A program made the translations under genes and the position numbers. The notes beneath the pieces were generated by a model, which made no database searches, was not told where the DNA came from, and saw only the letters and a list, made by a program, of their open reading frames with translations. This document shows positions 24,799 through 33,281 of a stretch of 64,000 nt of DNA, one piece after another; the first letter of the stretch is position 1; each line of letters starts with the position of its first letter. The stretch is from NCBI GenBank assembly GCA_034421515.1, contig DAOUKH010000012.1, positions 1 through 64,000 of the forward strand, in the 5' to 3' direction. The stretch comes from DAOUKH01 sp034421515 (GTDB lineage: Bacteria > Chloroflexota > Dehalococcoidia > SHYB01).

Positions 24799-24874
24799 GG
24801 TCTGCCGTCCTCTTTCTCGGCGCGGCGGGTCCGGCGCGCTCGGGTTGGCGCAAGCATACCAGCGCGCTGCGGCG

Positions 24875-24903
24875 TTGGCGTCCCGGGAGACGCGGGCTAG
24901 AAT
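24875..24903 (+). promoter_or_regulatory. Promoter of the SDR gene
   Basis: TTGGCG (24875-24880), a 17-base spacer and TAGAAT (24898-24903) lie 49 bases before ATG 24953, which has its own GGGAGG site. The -35 is identical to those before dnaN and the inositol-phosphate synthase gene. Confidence 0.7.
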
Positions 24904-24952
24904 GGCGCACGTTCGGCCCGCCGGCATCCGGCGGGAAAGGAGCGCGGGAGGC

Positions 24953-25768
24953 ATGGGCAAGCTCGAAGGCAAGACCGTCGTCGTCACCGGCGCGAGCCGG
25001 GGCATCGGGCGTGACATGGCGCTGACCTTCGCCGTCGAGGGCGCGAAGGTGTTGGTGTCGGCGCGCACCGAGAACGAGGGCGACTTCCGCATCCCCGGCA
25101 GCATCGCGACGACGGTGGCCCAGATCGAGAAGGCCGGCGGGGAGGCCATCGGCGTCCGCTGCGACGTGACCGACGACGCGCAGATCGAGGCGCTGGCCGC
25201 GGCGGCGGTCGAGCAGTGGGGACGGCTCGACGTCTGGGTCAACAACGCCGCCGTGCTCATTCCGGGCAAAATCGAAACCATGCAGACGAAGCACTTCGAC
25301 CTGCTGTGGAAGATCAACATCCGGCCCATCTTCATCTCGGCGAAGGCGGTGCTGCCCCAGATGAAGGAACAGGGCGGCGGCCACATCCTGAACCTTTCCT
25401 CCACCGGCGCGATCGGGCCGGGCGAGGGGCCCTACGAAGCCGTCGGTGTCGGCGGCACGGCCTACGGGGCGGGCAAGCGCCACACCGAGCGTCTGACGCA
25501 GGGCTTGGCCGGCGAGATATGGCCCTACGGAATCGCGGTCAACGTCGTGTCGCCGAAGCGGGGCGTCGCGACCGAGGGTCAGGTCTGGTTCCGCGGCCCC
25601 GACCACCCCTTCGTCGGCGCGTGGGAGACGGGCCAAATCACCGCCGACGCCGCCCTCTGGATGGTGACGCAAGATCCCAAGACCTACACCGGCCGCATCG
25701 TCTACGACGAAGACCTGATGACGGAGCTCGGCGTCGACATCTACGAACGCTACCCGCTGGTCAAATAG
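24953..25768 (+). CDS. Short-chain dehydrogenase/reductase
   Basis: The 271-residue Rossmann protein has the cofactor motif TGASRGIG (about 12-19), CDVTDDAQ and NNAAVL. The catalytic region is SSTGAIG followed by YGAGK (Y and K of YxxxK). It has one insertion after the first beta-alpha unit (ENEGDFRIPGS) as in SDRs acting on CoA or steroid substrates. The N-terminal GKLEGKTVVVTGAS is classical. Substrate unknown. ATG 24953 follows GGGAGG. It stands alone on the plus strand between minus-strand genes and has its own promoter. Confidence 0.9.
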   Translation: MGKLEGKTVVVTGASRGIGRDMALTFAVEGAKVLVSARTENEGDFRIPGSIATTVAQIEKAGGEAIGVRCDVTDDAQIEALAAAAVEQWGRLDVWVNNAAVLIPGKIETMQTKHFDLLWKINIRPIFISAKAVLPQMKEQGGGHILNLSSTGAIGPGEGPYEAVGVGGTAYGAGKRHTERLTQGLAGEIWPYGIAVNVVSPKRGVATEGQVWFRGPDHPFVGAWETGQITADAALWMVTQDPKTYTGRIVYDEDLMTELGVDIYERYPLVK

Positions 25769-25805
25769 CGCCGCGCGAGCGCCCGAACGGCGCCCTCCAC
25801 GCACC

Positions 25806-26237
25806 CTACGGCGGCGCGACACCCGGGCCGTGGATCACCCGCTTGGCCATGCGCCAGCCTTCGGGGGTGCGGCGGAACTGGTCGCGGTAGACGCCCATGG
25901 TGGTGAGCTGGGGCGTGGCGTCGGCGTTGCGGTAGTAGTGGTAGTAGGTCTTGCCGGTCGCGGTGTCGCCGTCGACCTCGATGTTGATGTTCGAGATCAG
26001 GTGGAAGGAGTTGGTGCCGGGACCCTGGATGCCGTCGTCCCGGCGTTGCTGCGCGCCGGCGATGATGTCGGCGCGGCCGGTGCGGGTGTCGCCGGCGGGG
26101 CCGGTCCACGAGCCGTCCTCGGTGAAGAGCTGGGCGTACTCGTTGAGGTCGCCGTCGTCCGCCATCTGCCCCAGTTTCGCCAGGAGCTTGGCGATCTCGA
26201 CCTCGTCCGCGGTGCGGCGGCTGCGCTCGTCCGTCAT
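25806..26237 (-). CDS. SnoaL-like / nuclear transport factor 2-fold protein
   Basis: The 143-residue protein has the NTF2-like cone fold pattern: an N-terminal helix (EVEIAKLLAKLGQMADDGDLNEYAQLF), the turn TEDGSW, TGRADIIAG, then long beta strands (TNSFHLISNINIEV; ATGKTYYHYY; TTMGVYRDQFRRTPEGWRMAKRVI). Members include hydroxysteroid-type isomerases, dehydratases and polyketide cyclases; the active-site residues are not conserved enough to choose. ATG 26237 follows GGAGG. It faces the SDR gene convergently. Confidence 0.82.
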   Translation of the reverse strand: MTDERSRRTADEVEIAKLLAKLGQMADDGDLNEYAQLFTEDGSWTGPAGDTRTGRADIIAGAQQRRDDGIQGPGTNSFHLISNINIEVDGDTATGKTYYHYYRNADATPQLTTMGVYRDQFRRTPEGWRMAKRVIHGPGVAPP

Positions 26238-26329
26238 GTGAACCTCCGGTGTCTTTCCGTTGGGCCGCGAACGTACCAACGGCGGCCTAGGCTGTCAAAC
26301 GGTGAAAGGACCGCGCGCTTGGTTTGTGG

Positions 26330-26436
26330 TGGGCACCTGCGTGCCCAGCGGTGCGCGCCCTCTCTCAATCGCCCCCAGAGGGGGAGAAGTCAAAGGGGAC
26401 CCCTTCAACGAAGGATACTTTTCCTCCGGCGAGAAA
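26330..26436. repeat. Intergenic C/G-tract palindromic segment
   Basis: A non-coding stretch with CCCCCAGAGGGGG and GGGGACCCC palindromes. It resembles the CTCTCCC / GGGAGAG intergenic segments at 34524, 45963, 48102 and 60580. It sits between the HAS-barrel gene terminator and the SnoaL-like gene. Confidence 0.4.
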
Positions 26437-26455
26437 GGGTTAGGCGGGCTAACCC
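26437..26455 (-). terminator. Intrinsic terminator overlapping the HAS-barrel stop codon
   Basis: On the minus strand GGGTTAG (26455-26449) pairs with CTAACCC (26443-26437) across a 5-base loop and is followed by TTTCTC. The first arm includes the TAG stop at 26451-26449. Confidence 0.6.
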
Positions 26456-27060
26456 TTGACCATGCGCAGCAGGGTGTTGAGGCGTTGGACGTCGCGGGCG
26501 AGGAGACGGGCAAGCTTCTTGCCGGCGGCGAGGCGGAAGGCGCCGGGGTCGGGGTGGGCGCGGGCTGCAAGGCGGACGAAGGCTGCGGCGGCGTGGTCGG
26601 CGTCCGTCGAGGCCGCATTGACCAGGTTGGCGAGATAGTGCGGCGAATAGGTGAACTCCCGCACGGCGGGCGCATCGGCGACGTGGACGAAGCCGTGCAG
26701 GCGGGCCGGCCTCGGCGGGAGGACGTGAGAGACGCCTGCCCCGTCCCGGTGTCCCACGACGACGGCGGAGAACTCGGCGCGCAGCAGCTCCGTCAGCTCG
26801 GGGTGCCGCGCCCGCAGATCGGCCTCCGTTTCGGCGTCCTCACCGAGGGCGGCGACGGGACGCGAGCGGTCGAGCCCCGTCGCGGCGGCGTGGTGGACGA
26901 CGCCGAAGATCTCGACGTCTCCGTCGCTCGTGGTCACCAGGCTGCCCAGCGGCGGCGGATCGGCGTTGCGGTAGCACTCGGCGGTGAACTCACCAGTCGA
27001 CGCCTCGATGACCTCGCCGGCCCGCACTTCGCCGTCGCCGTTCCGTCCATCGCTCGTCAT
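26449..27060 (-). CDS. HAS-barrel domain protein (HerA-associated type)
   Basis: The 203-residue protein matches the small beta-barrel found at the N-terminus of HerA-like ATPases: GEVIEASTGEFTAECYRNADPPPLGSLVTTSDGD, then IFGVVHHAAATGLDRSRPVA and LLRAEFSAVVVGHRDG. The C-terminal half is helical. No P-loop is present, so this is a separate barrel subunit rather than a HerA. It lies 20 bases downstream of nurA, its usual functional partner in DNA end processing. ATG 27060 is chosen over upstream starts inside nurA because it begins the domain and has AAAGGCAGG before it. Confidence 0.78.
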   Translation of the reverse strand: MTSDGRNGDGEVRAGEVIEASTGEFTAECYRNADPPPLGSLVTTSDGDVEIFGVVHHAAATGLDRSRPVAALGEDAETEADLRARHPELTELLRAEFSAVVVGHRDGAGVSHVLPPRPARLHGFVHVADAPAVREFTYSPHYLANLVNAASTDADHAAAAFVRLAARAHPDPGAFRLAAGKKLARLLARDVQRLNTLLRMVKG

Positions 27061-27080
27061 CGACGCCTGCCTTTCTTCCT

Positions 27081-28328
27081 CTATATTGCCCGCGACCGCT
27101 TGCTTCGAGCTTTCCGGGAGCCAGCCGTCGAAAGGCCCCTTCGCCGCATCGACCCTTCGACCAACGTCCAGAACGCGCGGCGGTCGGCGGCGTTGACAAC
27201 GGCGCGCTCGTGGGCTTCTTGCAGCGCAAGCGGATAGCCGCGGCCCTTGTCGCACTGATCGAGGACGGCGGCATGCAGCAGGTCGAGCGAATCGGGGTCG
27301 TCGGCGACCCATTGGGTCGTCTCGACGCGCGCGATCTCTTCGCCGACGTTCACATAGAAGAAGCGAACCTCGTGCGGTTCGTACTCCTCGACGATGCTCG
27401 ACGCGCTGGCGAAGACGCGCGACCGCTCGCCGGGCTCTAGCAATTGGGCGAAGAGATCGCGGTCCATGAGGCCGGCGACGGCCCCCTCGCACTCCCGCTT
27501 GCCGGCGCCCTTGACGCAGATGTTGTCGCAGCCGGAAGTGGCGACGTCTTCATGCGGGCAGGCGGCGACCCGCACCACGTTCGCCACCTCCCTGGCCCCC
27601 GGGCGGCTGATGTAGCTGCCGAGGGCGACGGGCCGGCGGCGCGCCACCTCGCGAAGGCGGGTCAGGGCGTCGACCAATCCGTCGCGCAGGATGCGGTCCC
27701 GAACGTGCTCGGGGTGGCGCGAAAGCTGCCAGAGGACGAGGCTGCCGTCGAGGAGCGCGGCGACGGGCTCGTTGCCGGAGTCGGCTTCGACGCGGTCGGC
27801 AAGCGCCTGCACCTCCATGGCGGTGCGCAGCAGGCCCACCAGGGGTTCGTCCACGGTCTCGTCCTTCATCCCGGCAGGGTCGGCCCAGACCATGTCACGC
27901 GGCTCGCTGAAGAGCACCGGCTCGCCGAAGAGCTCGGCGGCGGGCTCCGCGCCGTAACGCAGCCGGATGCCCCCCACGTTGATGAGGTAGCACTGCGCCG
28001 CCTCGTGGCGGTCGAGGTGGATCTGCGAGCCGTCGGTCGCAAAGACGGTGTAGTCGGATGGGAGGGGCGGCGCAGGCACAGTGTCTGCTAAGCCAGGTCG
28101 GAGGCCGCCGGGCGTCCCCGCCACGATCCAGGTCACACGGCGGCGCGGCGGACCGGCGGCCTCGATGCGGTGCAGAAGCTCGGACTCGCCGAGCCCCGAC
28201 AAGGTCGGGTCGCGGAGCACCGCGGCGGCGCGGTCGAGGCGGCCCCGCCAGGCGTCGAAGCCGTCGTCGAGGCCGCGGGTCATGCCCTCCACCTGCGAGA
28301 CGGTGCGGTGCAGGTCGAGCGGCGTCAC
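27081..28328 (-). CDS. nurA: NurA-family DNA repair nuclease
   Basis: The 415-residue protein has the NurA nuclease core: TVFATDGSQIHLDRHEAAQCYLINVG with the metal-binding DGS motif, a middle AALLDGSLVLW with a second DGS, and late acidic and histidine residues (QEAHERAVVNAADRRAFW). NurA is a 5'-3' exonuclease and endonuclease working with the HerA translocase in double-strand break resection. The HAS-barrel protein downstream supports the assignment; no HerA ATPase is visible here. GTG 28328 starts 26 bases after the selB stop, so it belongs to the hemW-selB-nurA run. Confidence 0.86.
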   Translation of the reverse strand: MTPLDLHRTVSQVEGMTRGLDDGFDAWRGRLDRAAAVLRDPTLSGLGESELLHRIEAAGPPRRRVTWIVAGTPGGLRPGLADTVPAPPLPSDYTVFATDGSQIHLDRHEAAQCYLINVGGIRLRYGAEPAAELFGEPVLFSEPRDMVWADPAGMKDETVDEPLVGLLRTAMEVQALADRVEADSGNEPVAALLDGSLVLWQLSRHPEHVRDRILRDGLVDALTRLREVARRRPVALGSYISRPGAREVANVVRVAACPHEDVATSGCDNICVKGAGKRECEGAVAGLMDRDLFAQLLEPGERSRVFASASSIVEEYEPHEVRFFYVNVGEEIARVETTQWVADDPDSLDLLHAAVLDQCDKGRGYPLALQEAHERAVVNAADRRAFWTLVEGSMRRRGLSTAGSRKARSKRSRAI

Positions 28329-28353
28329 GGCATCGCCGTCCTAAGAAGCCGGT

Positions 28354-30216
28354 TCATCGCAGCACCCGCTCGTCGCCCTGGCGGCGCGTGATTCGGGTCT
28401 GGTCGAGGTATTCGAGGAAAGCGAGCACGTACTTGCGGCTGCTGCCGAACATGTCGCGGACCTGCCCCACCGTAATCGTCCCTTCTTCCCGCAGGCGGGC
28501 CACGACCCTGCCGCGCATCTCCTCGAAGGCGGCGGCGGCGAAGACGACGTCCGGCGCGGCACGGACGACCTTGCCCTCGTCGAGCAGGTAGGCGAGCAGC
28601 TCGGGGTCGAGCTTGGCCTCAGGCGGCGGGCTGTACGGCGACGATTCCAGCGCGGCAAGATATCGGTCGATGTCGGCCTGCTGCGAGGGCGAGACGGACG
28701 GCTCGCGACCCGGCAGGTGGAGGAGCGAGCCGCGTTCCGCGATGTCGCCGCGCGCCTCCAGCGCTTCAAGCACGAGACCGAATTGGGCGGGATTCAGGTT
28801 GAGGCGGCTCCGGACTTCCTCCTTCGCCATGCCGCGCCGGGCCGGGTAGCGCGCGTGGAAGTCGCCGAGAAGGTCGGCAAGCTTCCGCCCACGGCCCGCG
28901 AGGCCGTGCTCGGTGTGGACGTAGGAGTCGGGGCCGAGCCTGCCGTCGCCAAGGTGCACCAGCTCCCCCGATTCGACGAGGCGCGCGACGACGGTCTCCA
29001 CCTCGGCCGCCGACATGTTCACCGTGTCCGGCAGACTCCTGACCTGGCACGGCTCCTTGGCGGCGATGGCCTCCGTCACGAGCTCGTCAGGCGACCCCGC
29101 TTCCAGCACTTCGAGGCGGCCGATCACGCCCCCGTCGAAGCGCCGGTGGCGCTTGGCCCGCGGCTCGATGATCTCGCCGCCGCCGACGGTCCCCCACGAG
29201 TTACGGAGGATGAACAGGTCGCCCTTCACCAAGGCGACGGGACGCTGCAGCTTCAGTTGCGCGAGGCCGGTCTCGCCCGGCCCAAGCTCGTCACTCTCGA
29301 GGAGGCGGAAGCGCGCCGGGGTCTCCGACGTGCCCGTGTGGAAGAGCACGGTGGCGTTGTGTTTGAGCGGTGCGGGCGCGTCCTTGACCATGCGCACGCG
29401 GGCGTCGACGGCTTCCGTGGCGGCGAGCCAGCCCGGGGCAGCCACCACGTCGCCGCGGCTCACCTCCTCATGGCCGATGCCGCTAATGTTCACGGCGAGC
29501 CGTCGCCCCGGCCCGGCCTCGTCAAGCTTCTTCCGGTGGGTCTGCAGGCCCCGGATGCGGCCCCGCAGGCCCTTGGGGACGACCTCGACTTCCTGGCCCA
29601 CCGAGAAGGAGCCGTCCGACAGCGTGCCGGTCACTACGGCGCCGAAGCCGGTCATCACGAAGGCGCGGTCGACGGGAAGGCGGGGACGGCCCAAGTCCTT
29701 GCGGGGCTCGGTCTCGGCGAGCAGGTCGGCGACGGTCTGCTTGAGCTCGTCGAGGCCGTCGCCGGTCATCGCCGAGGCGGCGATCATCGGCGCGCCCTCC
29801 AAGGCGGCGCCTTCGAGCGCGTCTCTAACGTCGGCGCTGACCAATTCCAGCCAGTCGTCGTCCACGAGGTCCTTCTTGGTCAGCACGACGAGGCCCCGGT
29901 CGACGCGCAGCAGGTCGAGAATGGCGAGGTGCTCCCGGGTCTGGGGCATGACACCCTCGTCCGCCGCGACGATCAGCATGGCAAGGTCGACGCCGCCGAC
30001 GCCGGCGAGCATGTTCTTGACGAGGCGCTCGTGGCCCGGCACGTCAACGACCCCGACCTCTTCGCCGTTGGGGAGACGGAGCCAGGCGAAGCCGAGATCG
30101 AGCGTCATCTCACGCTCTTTCTCTTCTTTCAGCCGGTCGGGATCGATGCCGGTGAGCGCCTTCACCAGCGTCGATTTTCCGTGGTCTACGTGGCCCGCCG
30201 TGCCGATGACGTACAT
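28354..30216 (-). CDS. selB: Selenocysteine-specific elongation factor SelB
   Basis: SelB brings selenocysteyl-tRNA to the ribosome at UGA codons marked by a SECIS hairpin. The 620-residue product begins IGTAGHVDHGKSTLVKALTGIDPDRLKEEKEREMT-like G-domain sequence, with DVPGHERLVKNMLAG and TKKDLV. Two beta-barrel domains follow, then about 250 residues of winged-helix repeats (EEVRSRLNLNPAQFGLVLEALEARGDI; VGQVRDMFGSSRKYVLAFLEYLD) that bind the SECIS RNA. The long C-terminal part and the short MTLDLGFAW switch region separate it from EF-Tu. It implies selenoproteins in this genome, consistent with 23856-24401. Confidence 0.95.
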   Translation of the reverse strand: MYVIGTAGHVDHGKSTLVKALTGIDPDRLKEEKEREMTLDLGFAWLRLPNGEEVGVVDVPGHERLVKNMLAGVGGVDLAMLIVAADEGVMPQTREHLAILDLLRVDRGLVVLTKKDLVDDDWLELVSADVRDALEGAALEGAPMIAASAMTGDGLDELKQTVADLLAETEPRKDLGRPRLPVDRAFVMTGFGAVVTGTLSDGSFSVGQEVEVVPKGLRGRIRGLQTHRKKLDEAGPGRRLAVNISGIGHEEVSRGDVVAAPGWLAATEAVDARVRMVKDAPAPLKHNATVLFHTGTSETPARFRLLESDELGPGETGLAQLKLQRPVALVKGDLFILRNSWGTVGGGEIIEPRAKRHRRFDGGVIGRLEVLEAGSPDELVTEAIAAKEPCQVRSLPDTVNMSAAEVETVVARLVESGELVHLGDGRLGPDSYVHTEHGLAGRGRKLADLLGDFHARYPARRGMAKEEVRSRLNLNPAQFGLVLEALEARGDIAERGSLLHLPGREPSVSPSQQADIDRYLAALESSPYSPPPEAKLDPELLAYLLDEGKVVRAAPDVVFAAAAFEEMRGRVVARLREEGTITVGQVRDMFGSSRKYVLAFLEYLDQTRITRRQGDERVLR

Positions 30217-30276
30217 GCCGGTTCCTACGGGGCAGAGAATACCACCGCCGGGCGGGCCGGAGGCAGGCGCTGCCGT

Positions 30277-31440
30277 CTATTCTCCGGCGGGGAGTAGCCG
30301 GGCGAAAAGCTCGTTGCTGAGGAGGCGCCCCTTCGACGTCAGGCGCACGGCGCCGCCGGCGCGCTCGATCATCCCGTAGCCCTCGAACTCGTCGAGCACG
30401 GACGCAGCCTCCGTTGGCACGTCGGCCTCGGCCAAACCCGAGTCGAGGCGCAGGTGGAGGATCGCGGTCTCCGCTGCCAGCTCGGCGTCGTCCAGCGTCC
30501 GCCGGTCCTCGACAACGGGGCTCCCCTCGATGGCGGCCCCTGTCTCGGTGCTCGACGGCGTCGGATGCGGCTGGCTGAGCCGACGGACGTATTCCGCGGG
30601 TGGCCTGATATTCCAGAACCGCGTCGGCGGCAGGTAGGAATGCGCCCCGGGCCCAAAGCCGACAAATGGGCCGTTCTCCCAGTAGGTCAGGTTGTGCCTC
30701 GACGCGCGGCCCGGCTTCGCCCAGTTCGAGATTTCGTAGTGCTCGTAGTCCGCCTCGGCCAGACGTTGCTCGGCGAGCTCGTACATCTCGGCGGCGAGGT
30801 CAGGGTCGGGCGTGGGGATGCGTCCCGCCTCCACGTCGCGGTGCAGCGGCGTCCCTTCTTCTATCCCCAACGCATAGAGCGACACGTGCTCCACGCCCAG
30901 CGCCGCTGCGCCCTCCAGCGACTCCTCCCACTGCGCCACCGTCTGCCGCGGTAGGCCATAGATGAGGTCGACCGAGACATTGTCGAAGCCGGCCTGCTGG
31001 GCCCGGCCCACGGCCTCGACCGCCTCGCGGGCCGAGTGGCGGCGGGTCAGCAGGGCAAGCTCATCGTCGCGCAGGCTCTGGACGCCGAAGCTGAGCCGGT
31101 TGATTCCCGCCTCCCGCCAGACGGCGAAGCTCTCCGACACGGCGTCGCCGGGGTTCACCTCAGCCGTAATCTCCGCGTCCTCCTCGACGCCAAAGGCGCC
31201 GCGGACGGCGTCGAGGACGCCGGCGAGCTCGGCGGGAGGTAGCCACGACGGCGTCCCGCCGCCGAAGAAGACCGACCTCACCTCAGGCCGTCCGAGCGCA
31301 CCGCTCCAGTAGGCGGCCTCATGTTTGACCGCCTCCAAGTAGCCGGGGATAAGCCGCTCGATGCGCTCGTAGGTATTGAAGTTGCAGTAGGCGCACTTCG
31401 TCTCGCAGAACGGGACGTGGATGTACAGCGCGAGGGCCAT
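30277..31440 (-). CDS. hemW: HemW-like radical SAM protein (heme chaperone)
   Basis: The 387-residue protein carries the HemW cluster motif C12-x3-C16-x2-C19 in FCETKCAYCNF. It then has VFFGGGTPSWLPP, the EVNPGD strand, INRLSFGVQSLRDDEL and DLIYGLPRQTVAQWEESL. It ends with a helical domain containing GPGAHSYL. The extra cysteine pattern and HNLTYW region fit HemW, which binds and delivers heme, rather than HemN, the coproporphyrinogen dehydrogenase. ATG 31440. It is first in the minus-strand run hemW-selB-nurA-HAS-barrel and divergent from holA. Confidence 0.88.
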   Translation of the reverse strand: MALALYIHVPFCETKCAYCNFNTYERIERLIPGYLEAVKHEAAYWSGALGRPEVRSVFFGGGTPSWLPPAELAGVLDAVRGAFGVEEDAEITAEVNPGDAVSESFAVWREAGINRLSFGVQSLRDDELALLTRRHSAREAVEAVGRAQQAGFDNVSVDLIYGLPRQTVAQWEESLEGAAALGVEHVSLYALGIEEGTPLHRDVEAGRIPTPDPDLAAEMYELAEQRLAEADYEHYEISNWAKPGRASRHNLTYWENGPFVGFGPGAHSYLPPTRFWNIRPPAEYVRRLSQPHPTPSSTETGAAIEGSPVVEDRRTLDDAELAAETAILHLRLDSGLAEADVPTEAASVLDEFEGYGMIERAGGAVRLTSKGRLLSNELFARLLPAGE

Positions 31441-31535
31441 GTTCTTGATGGACGCGGTCGTGTGGCGCCGGCGGGCTCAGAATACTATTCTTGCGGCGCA
31501 GATACTGCTCCCGCCCCTTAGTCGAGGCCCCGACC

Positions 31536-32543
31536 ATGCCGTGCCACCTGTTCTACGGCGAGGATGACTTCTCCGCCCAGGAGGCCTACCGGCGCGTCGC
31601 CGCCGAAATCGGCCCCGCCGAGGAGTTGGTCACCAACACCACGACGTTCGACGGCGAGAGCGCATCCTTCGGCGAGGTCGCCATGGCGGCCCAGGCGATG
31701 CCCTTCTTGGGGGCGAAACGGCTCGTCGTCGTCGAGGGCTTGGGGCGGCGGCTCACGGCCAGGGGCAAGAAGGCCGCGGACGGGGAGGACAAGGACGGCT
31801 TGAAGGACTGGGCGGGGCTCCCCGGCCTAGTCGGCGGGCTGCCGCCAACCACCGTGCTCATCTTCCTCGACGGCCCCCTCACGGCGGGCAGCGCCCTGGT
31901 CAAGGCCGTGCGCGCCGCCAAGGGCGAGGTGAAGGTGTTCAACCCGCTCAGAGACCGGGAAGTCGCGGGGTGGATCGCGGACCGGGCCAAGGCAAAGGGC
32001 GCGAGCATCGCCGGCCCGGCCGTCCAGATGCTTGCCGGGCTCGTCGGGGGCAACCTCCGGCTGCTTGACGGCGAGCTCGATAAGCTCGCCACCTACGCCC
32101 AAGGAAGGACGATCGAGCGGGGCGACGTCGAAGCGCTGGTTTCGCAGGCGAAGGAGACCAGCATCTTCGAGCTTGTCGACGCCGTGGCGACGCGCCGGCA
32201 GGGTCCGGCGATGCGGGCGCTGGAGCGGCTGCTCACGCAAGGGGCGCCGCCGCCGGTGGCGATGACGATGCTGGCGCGGCAACTGCGGCTCATGACGCAG
32301 GTCAAGGCGCTCGCCGCCCGGAACGCCGGCGACGACGAAATCATGGCCGCCCTCGGAACGCGCTCCGACTTCGTCGTGCGCAAGACAAAGGAACAGGCAC
32401 GCAGCTACAGCATCGAGGCCCTGCGGCAGCTCTACGAACGGCTGCTGGAGACCGACCTCGCGATCAAGACCGGCGCGGTGTCGGACGAGCTCGGCCTCGA
32501 GATGTTCGTTGCGGAAGCGAGCGCGCCAGCCGGGCGGCGCTAA
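31536..32543 (+). CDS. holA: DNA polymerase III delta subunit
   Basis: This clamp-loader subunit opens the beta clamp at primer ends. The 335-residue product begins CHLFYGEDDFSAQEAYRRVA, with FLGAKRLVVVEGL, TVLIFLDGPL, LLDGELDKLATYA and the tail GRTIERGDVEALVSQAKETSIFELVDAVATR, the recognised HolA pattern. ATG 31536 is preferred; the frame is open to 31491 but those codons lie in the divergent promoter region. The clamp itself is encoded at 3306-4439. Confidence 0.92.
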   Translation: MPCHLFYGEDDFSAQEAYRRVAAEIGPAEELVTNTTTFDGESASFGEVAMAAQAMPFLGAKRLVVVEGLGRRLTARGKKAADGEDKDGLKDWAGLPGLVGGLPPTTVLIFLDGPLTAGSALVKAVRAAKGEVKVFNPLRDREVAGWIADRAKAKGASIAGPAVQMLAGLVGGNLRLLDGELDKLATYAQGRTIERGDVEALVSQAKETSIFELVDAVATRRQGPAMRALERLLTQGAPPPVAMTMLARQLRLMTQVKALAARNAGDDEIMAALGTRSDFVVRKTKEQARSYSIEALRQLYERLLETDLAIKTGAVSDELGLEMFVAEASAPAGRR

Positions 32544-32549
32544 CGGCCG

Positions 32550-33191
32550 TCACCGCAGCCGCGCCGCGCGGAACCGTCCCGCCTTCACCTCGGCGATGAA
32601 GTCGCCGAGCCCCAAGACGGGGCGCTCGAACTCCGTCGCGCAGACGCCCATGTCTTCGGGTTCGTGGGTGTCGCTGCCGCCAAAGGAAGGCAGACCCGTG
32701 AACTCACAGAGGGCCGCCGAGAACTCGTTCTGACGATCGCTGCCCCGGCCGTTGAGCGACTCGACGCCCTCCGTCAGGCGGAAGGCTGCGTTGCCGTTCG
32801 CCGCCCTCCGCACCTGCTCGTCAAACGGCAGCGCCCACGGCTCGGACTCGTCGGTGTACGCCCGCCGGTAGGGGTGCACCACGAGCAGGACGCCCCCGGC
32901 GCGGTCGACGTACTCCCGCAGGAAGGCCGTCCGGTGCATTCCGTAAACGTAGGAGTCGATACCGAAGACGAGCACGTGCCCCTCCTCGGTGGTGATTTCG
33001 CAGCCGGGGATGATCGTGAAGTCGTGCCGCTTCGCCAATTCCTCGGCGCGGCGAGGGTCCCAGAACTGGTCGTGCTCGGTGAGGCAGAGGCCGTCGAGGC
33101 CCGCCGCCTTGGCCCCCTCGACAAGCTCGTCCGGGGTGAGCGTGCTGTCCCATGACTCCAGAGACGTGTGCGCGTGTAGGTCGATGAGCAT
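32550..33191 (-). CDS. PHP-domain metal-dependent phosphoesterase
   Basis: The 213-residue protein has the PHP motifs in order: MLIDLHAHTSLESWDSTLTPDELVEGAKAAG-type start with HAH, LTEHD, IIPGCEITTEEGH, VVHPYRR, and SFGGSDTHEPED near the C-terminus. These supply a trinuclear metal site for phosphoester hydrolysis. Stand-alone PHP proteins act on nucleotide or sugar phosphates; the substrate is unknown. It is convergent with holA, 6 bases apart. Confidence 0.88.
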   Translation of the reverse strand: MLIDLHAHTSLESWDSTLTPDELVEGAKAAGLDGLCLTEHDQFWDPRRAEELAKRHDFTIIPGCEITTEEGHVLVFGIDSYVYGMHRTAFLREYVDRAGGVLLVVHPYRRAYTDESEPWALPFDEQVRRAANGNAAFRLTEGVESLNGRGSDRQNEFSAALCEFTGLPSFGGSDTHEPEDMGVCATEFERPVLGLGDFIAEVKAGRFRAARLR

Positions 33192-33246
33192 CCGTTCGAG
33201 TCTCCCACCGCGCCGAAGGGGCCGTCAAGGAAGGACGACACCGCCC

Positions 33247-33252
33247 TATACT
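33247..33252 (+). promoter_or_regulatory. -10 element before the first CoA-transferase gene
   Basis: TATACT lies 29 bases before ATG 33282, which has GGAG at 33272-33275. No strong -35 hexamer is visible. Confidence 0.45.
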
Positions 33253-33281
33253 GTGGCCGAATCCGACCATTGGAGACCCGG

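Noticed and set aside
24478..25404. A 308-residue minus-strand frame opposite the SDR gene
   Set aside because: Only the last 106 codons (from ATG 24798) look coding. The rest mirrors the SDR gene, which has clear cofactor and catalytic motifs.
26280..28353. A search for tRNA-Sec near selB
   Set aside because: No cloverleaf with a TCA anticodon and long extra arm was found here or in the other gaps inspected; it may lie outside the window.
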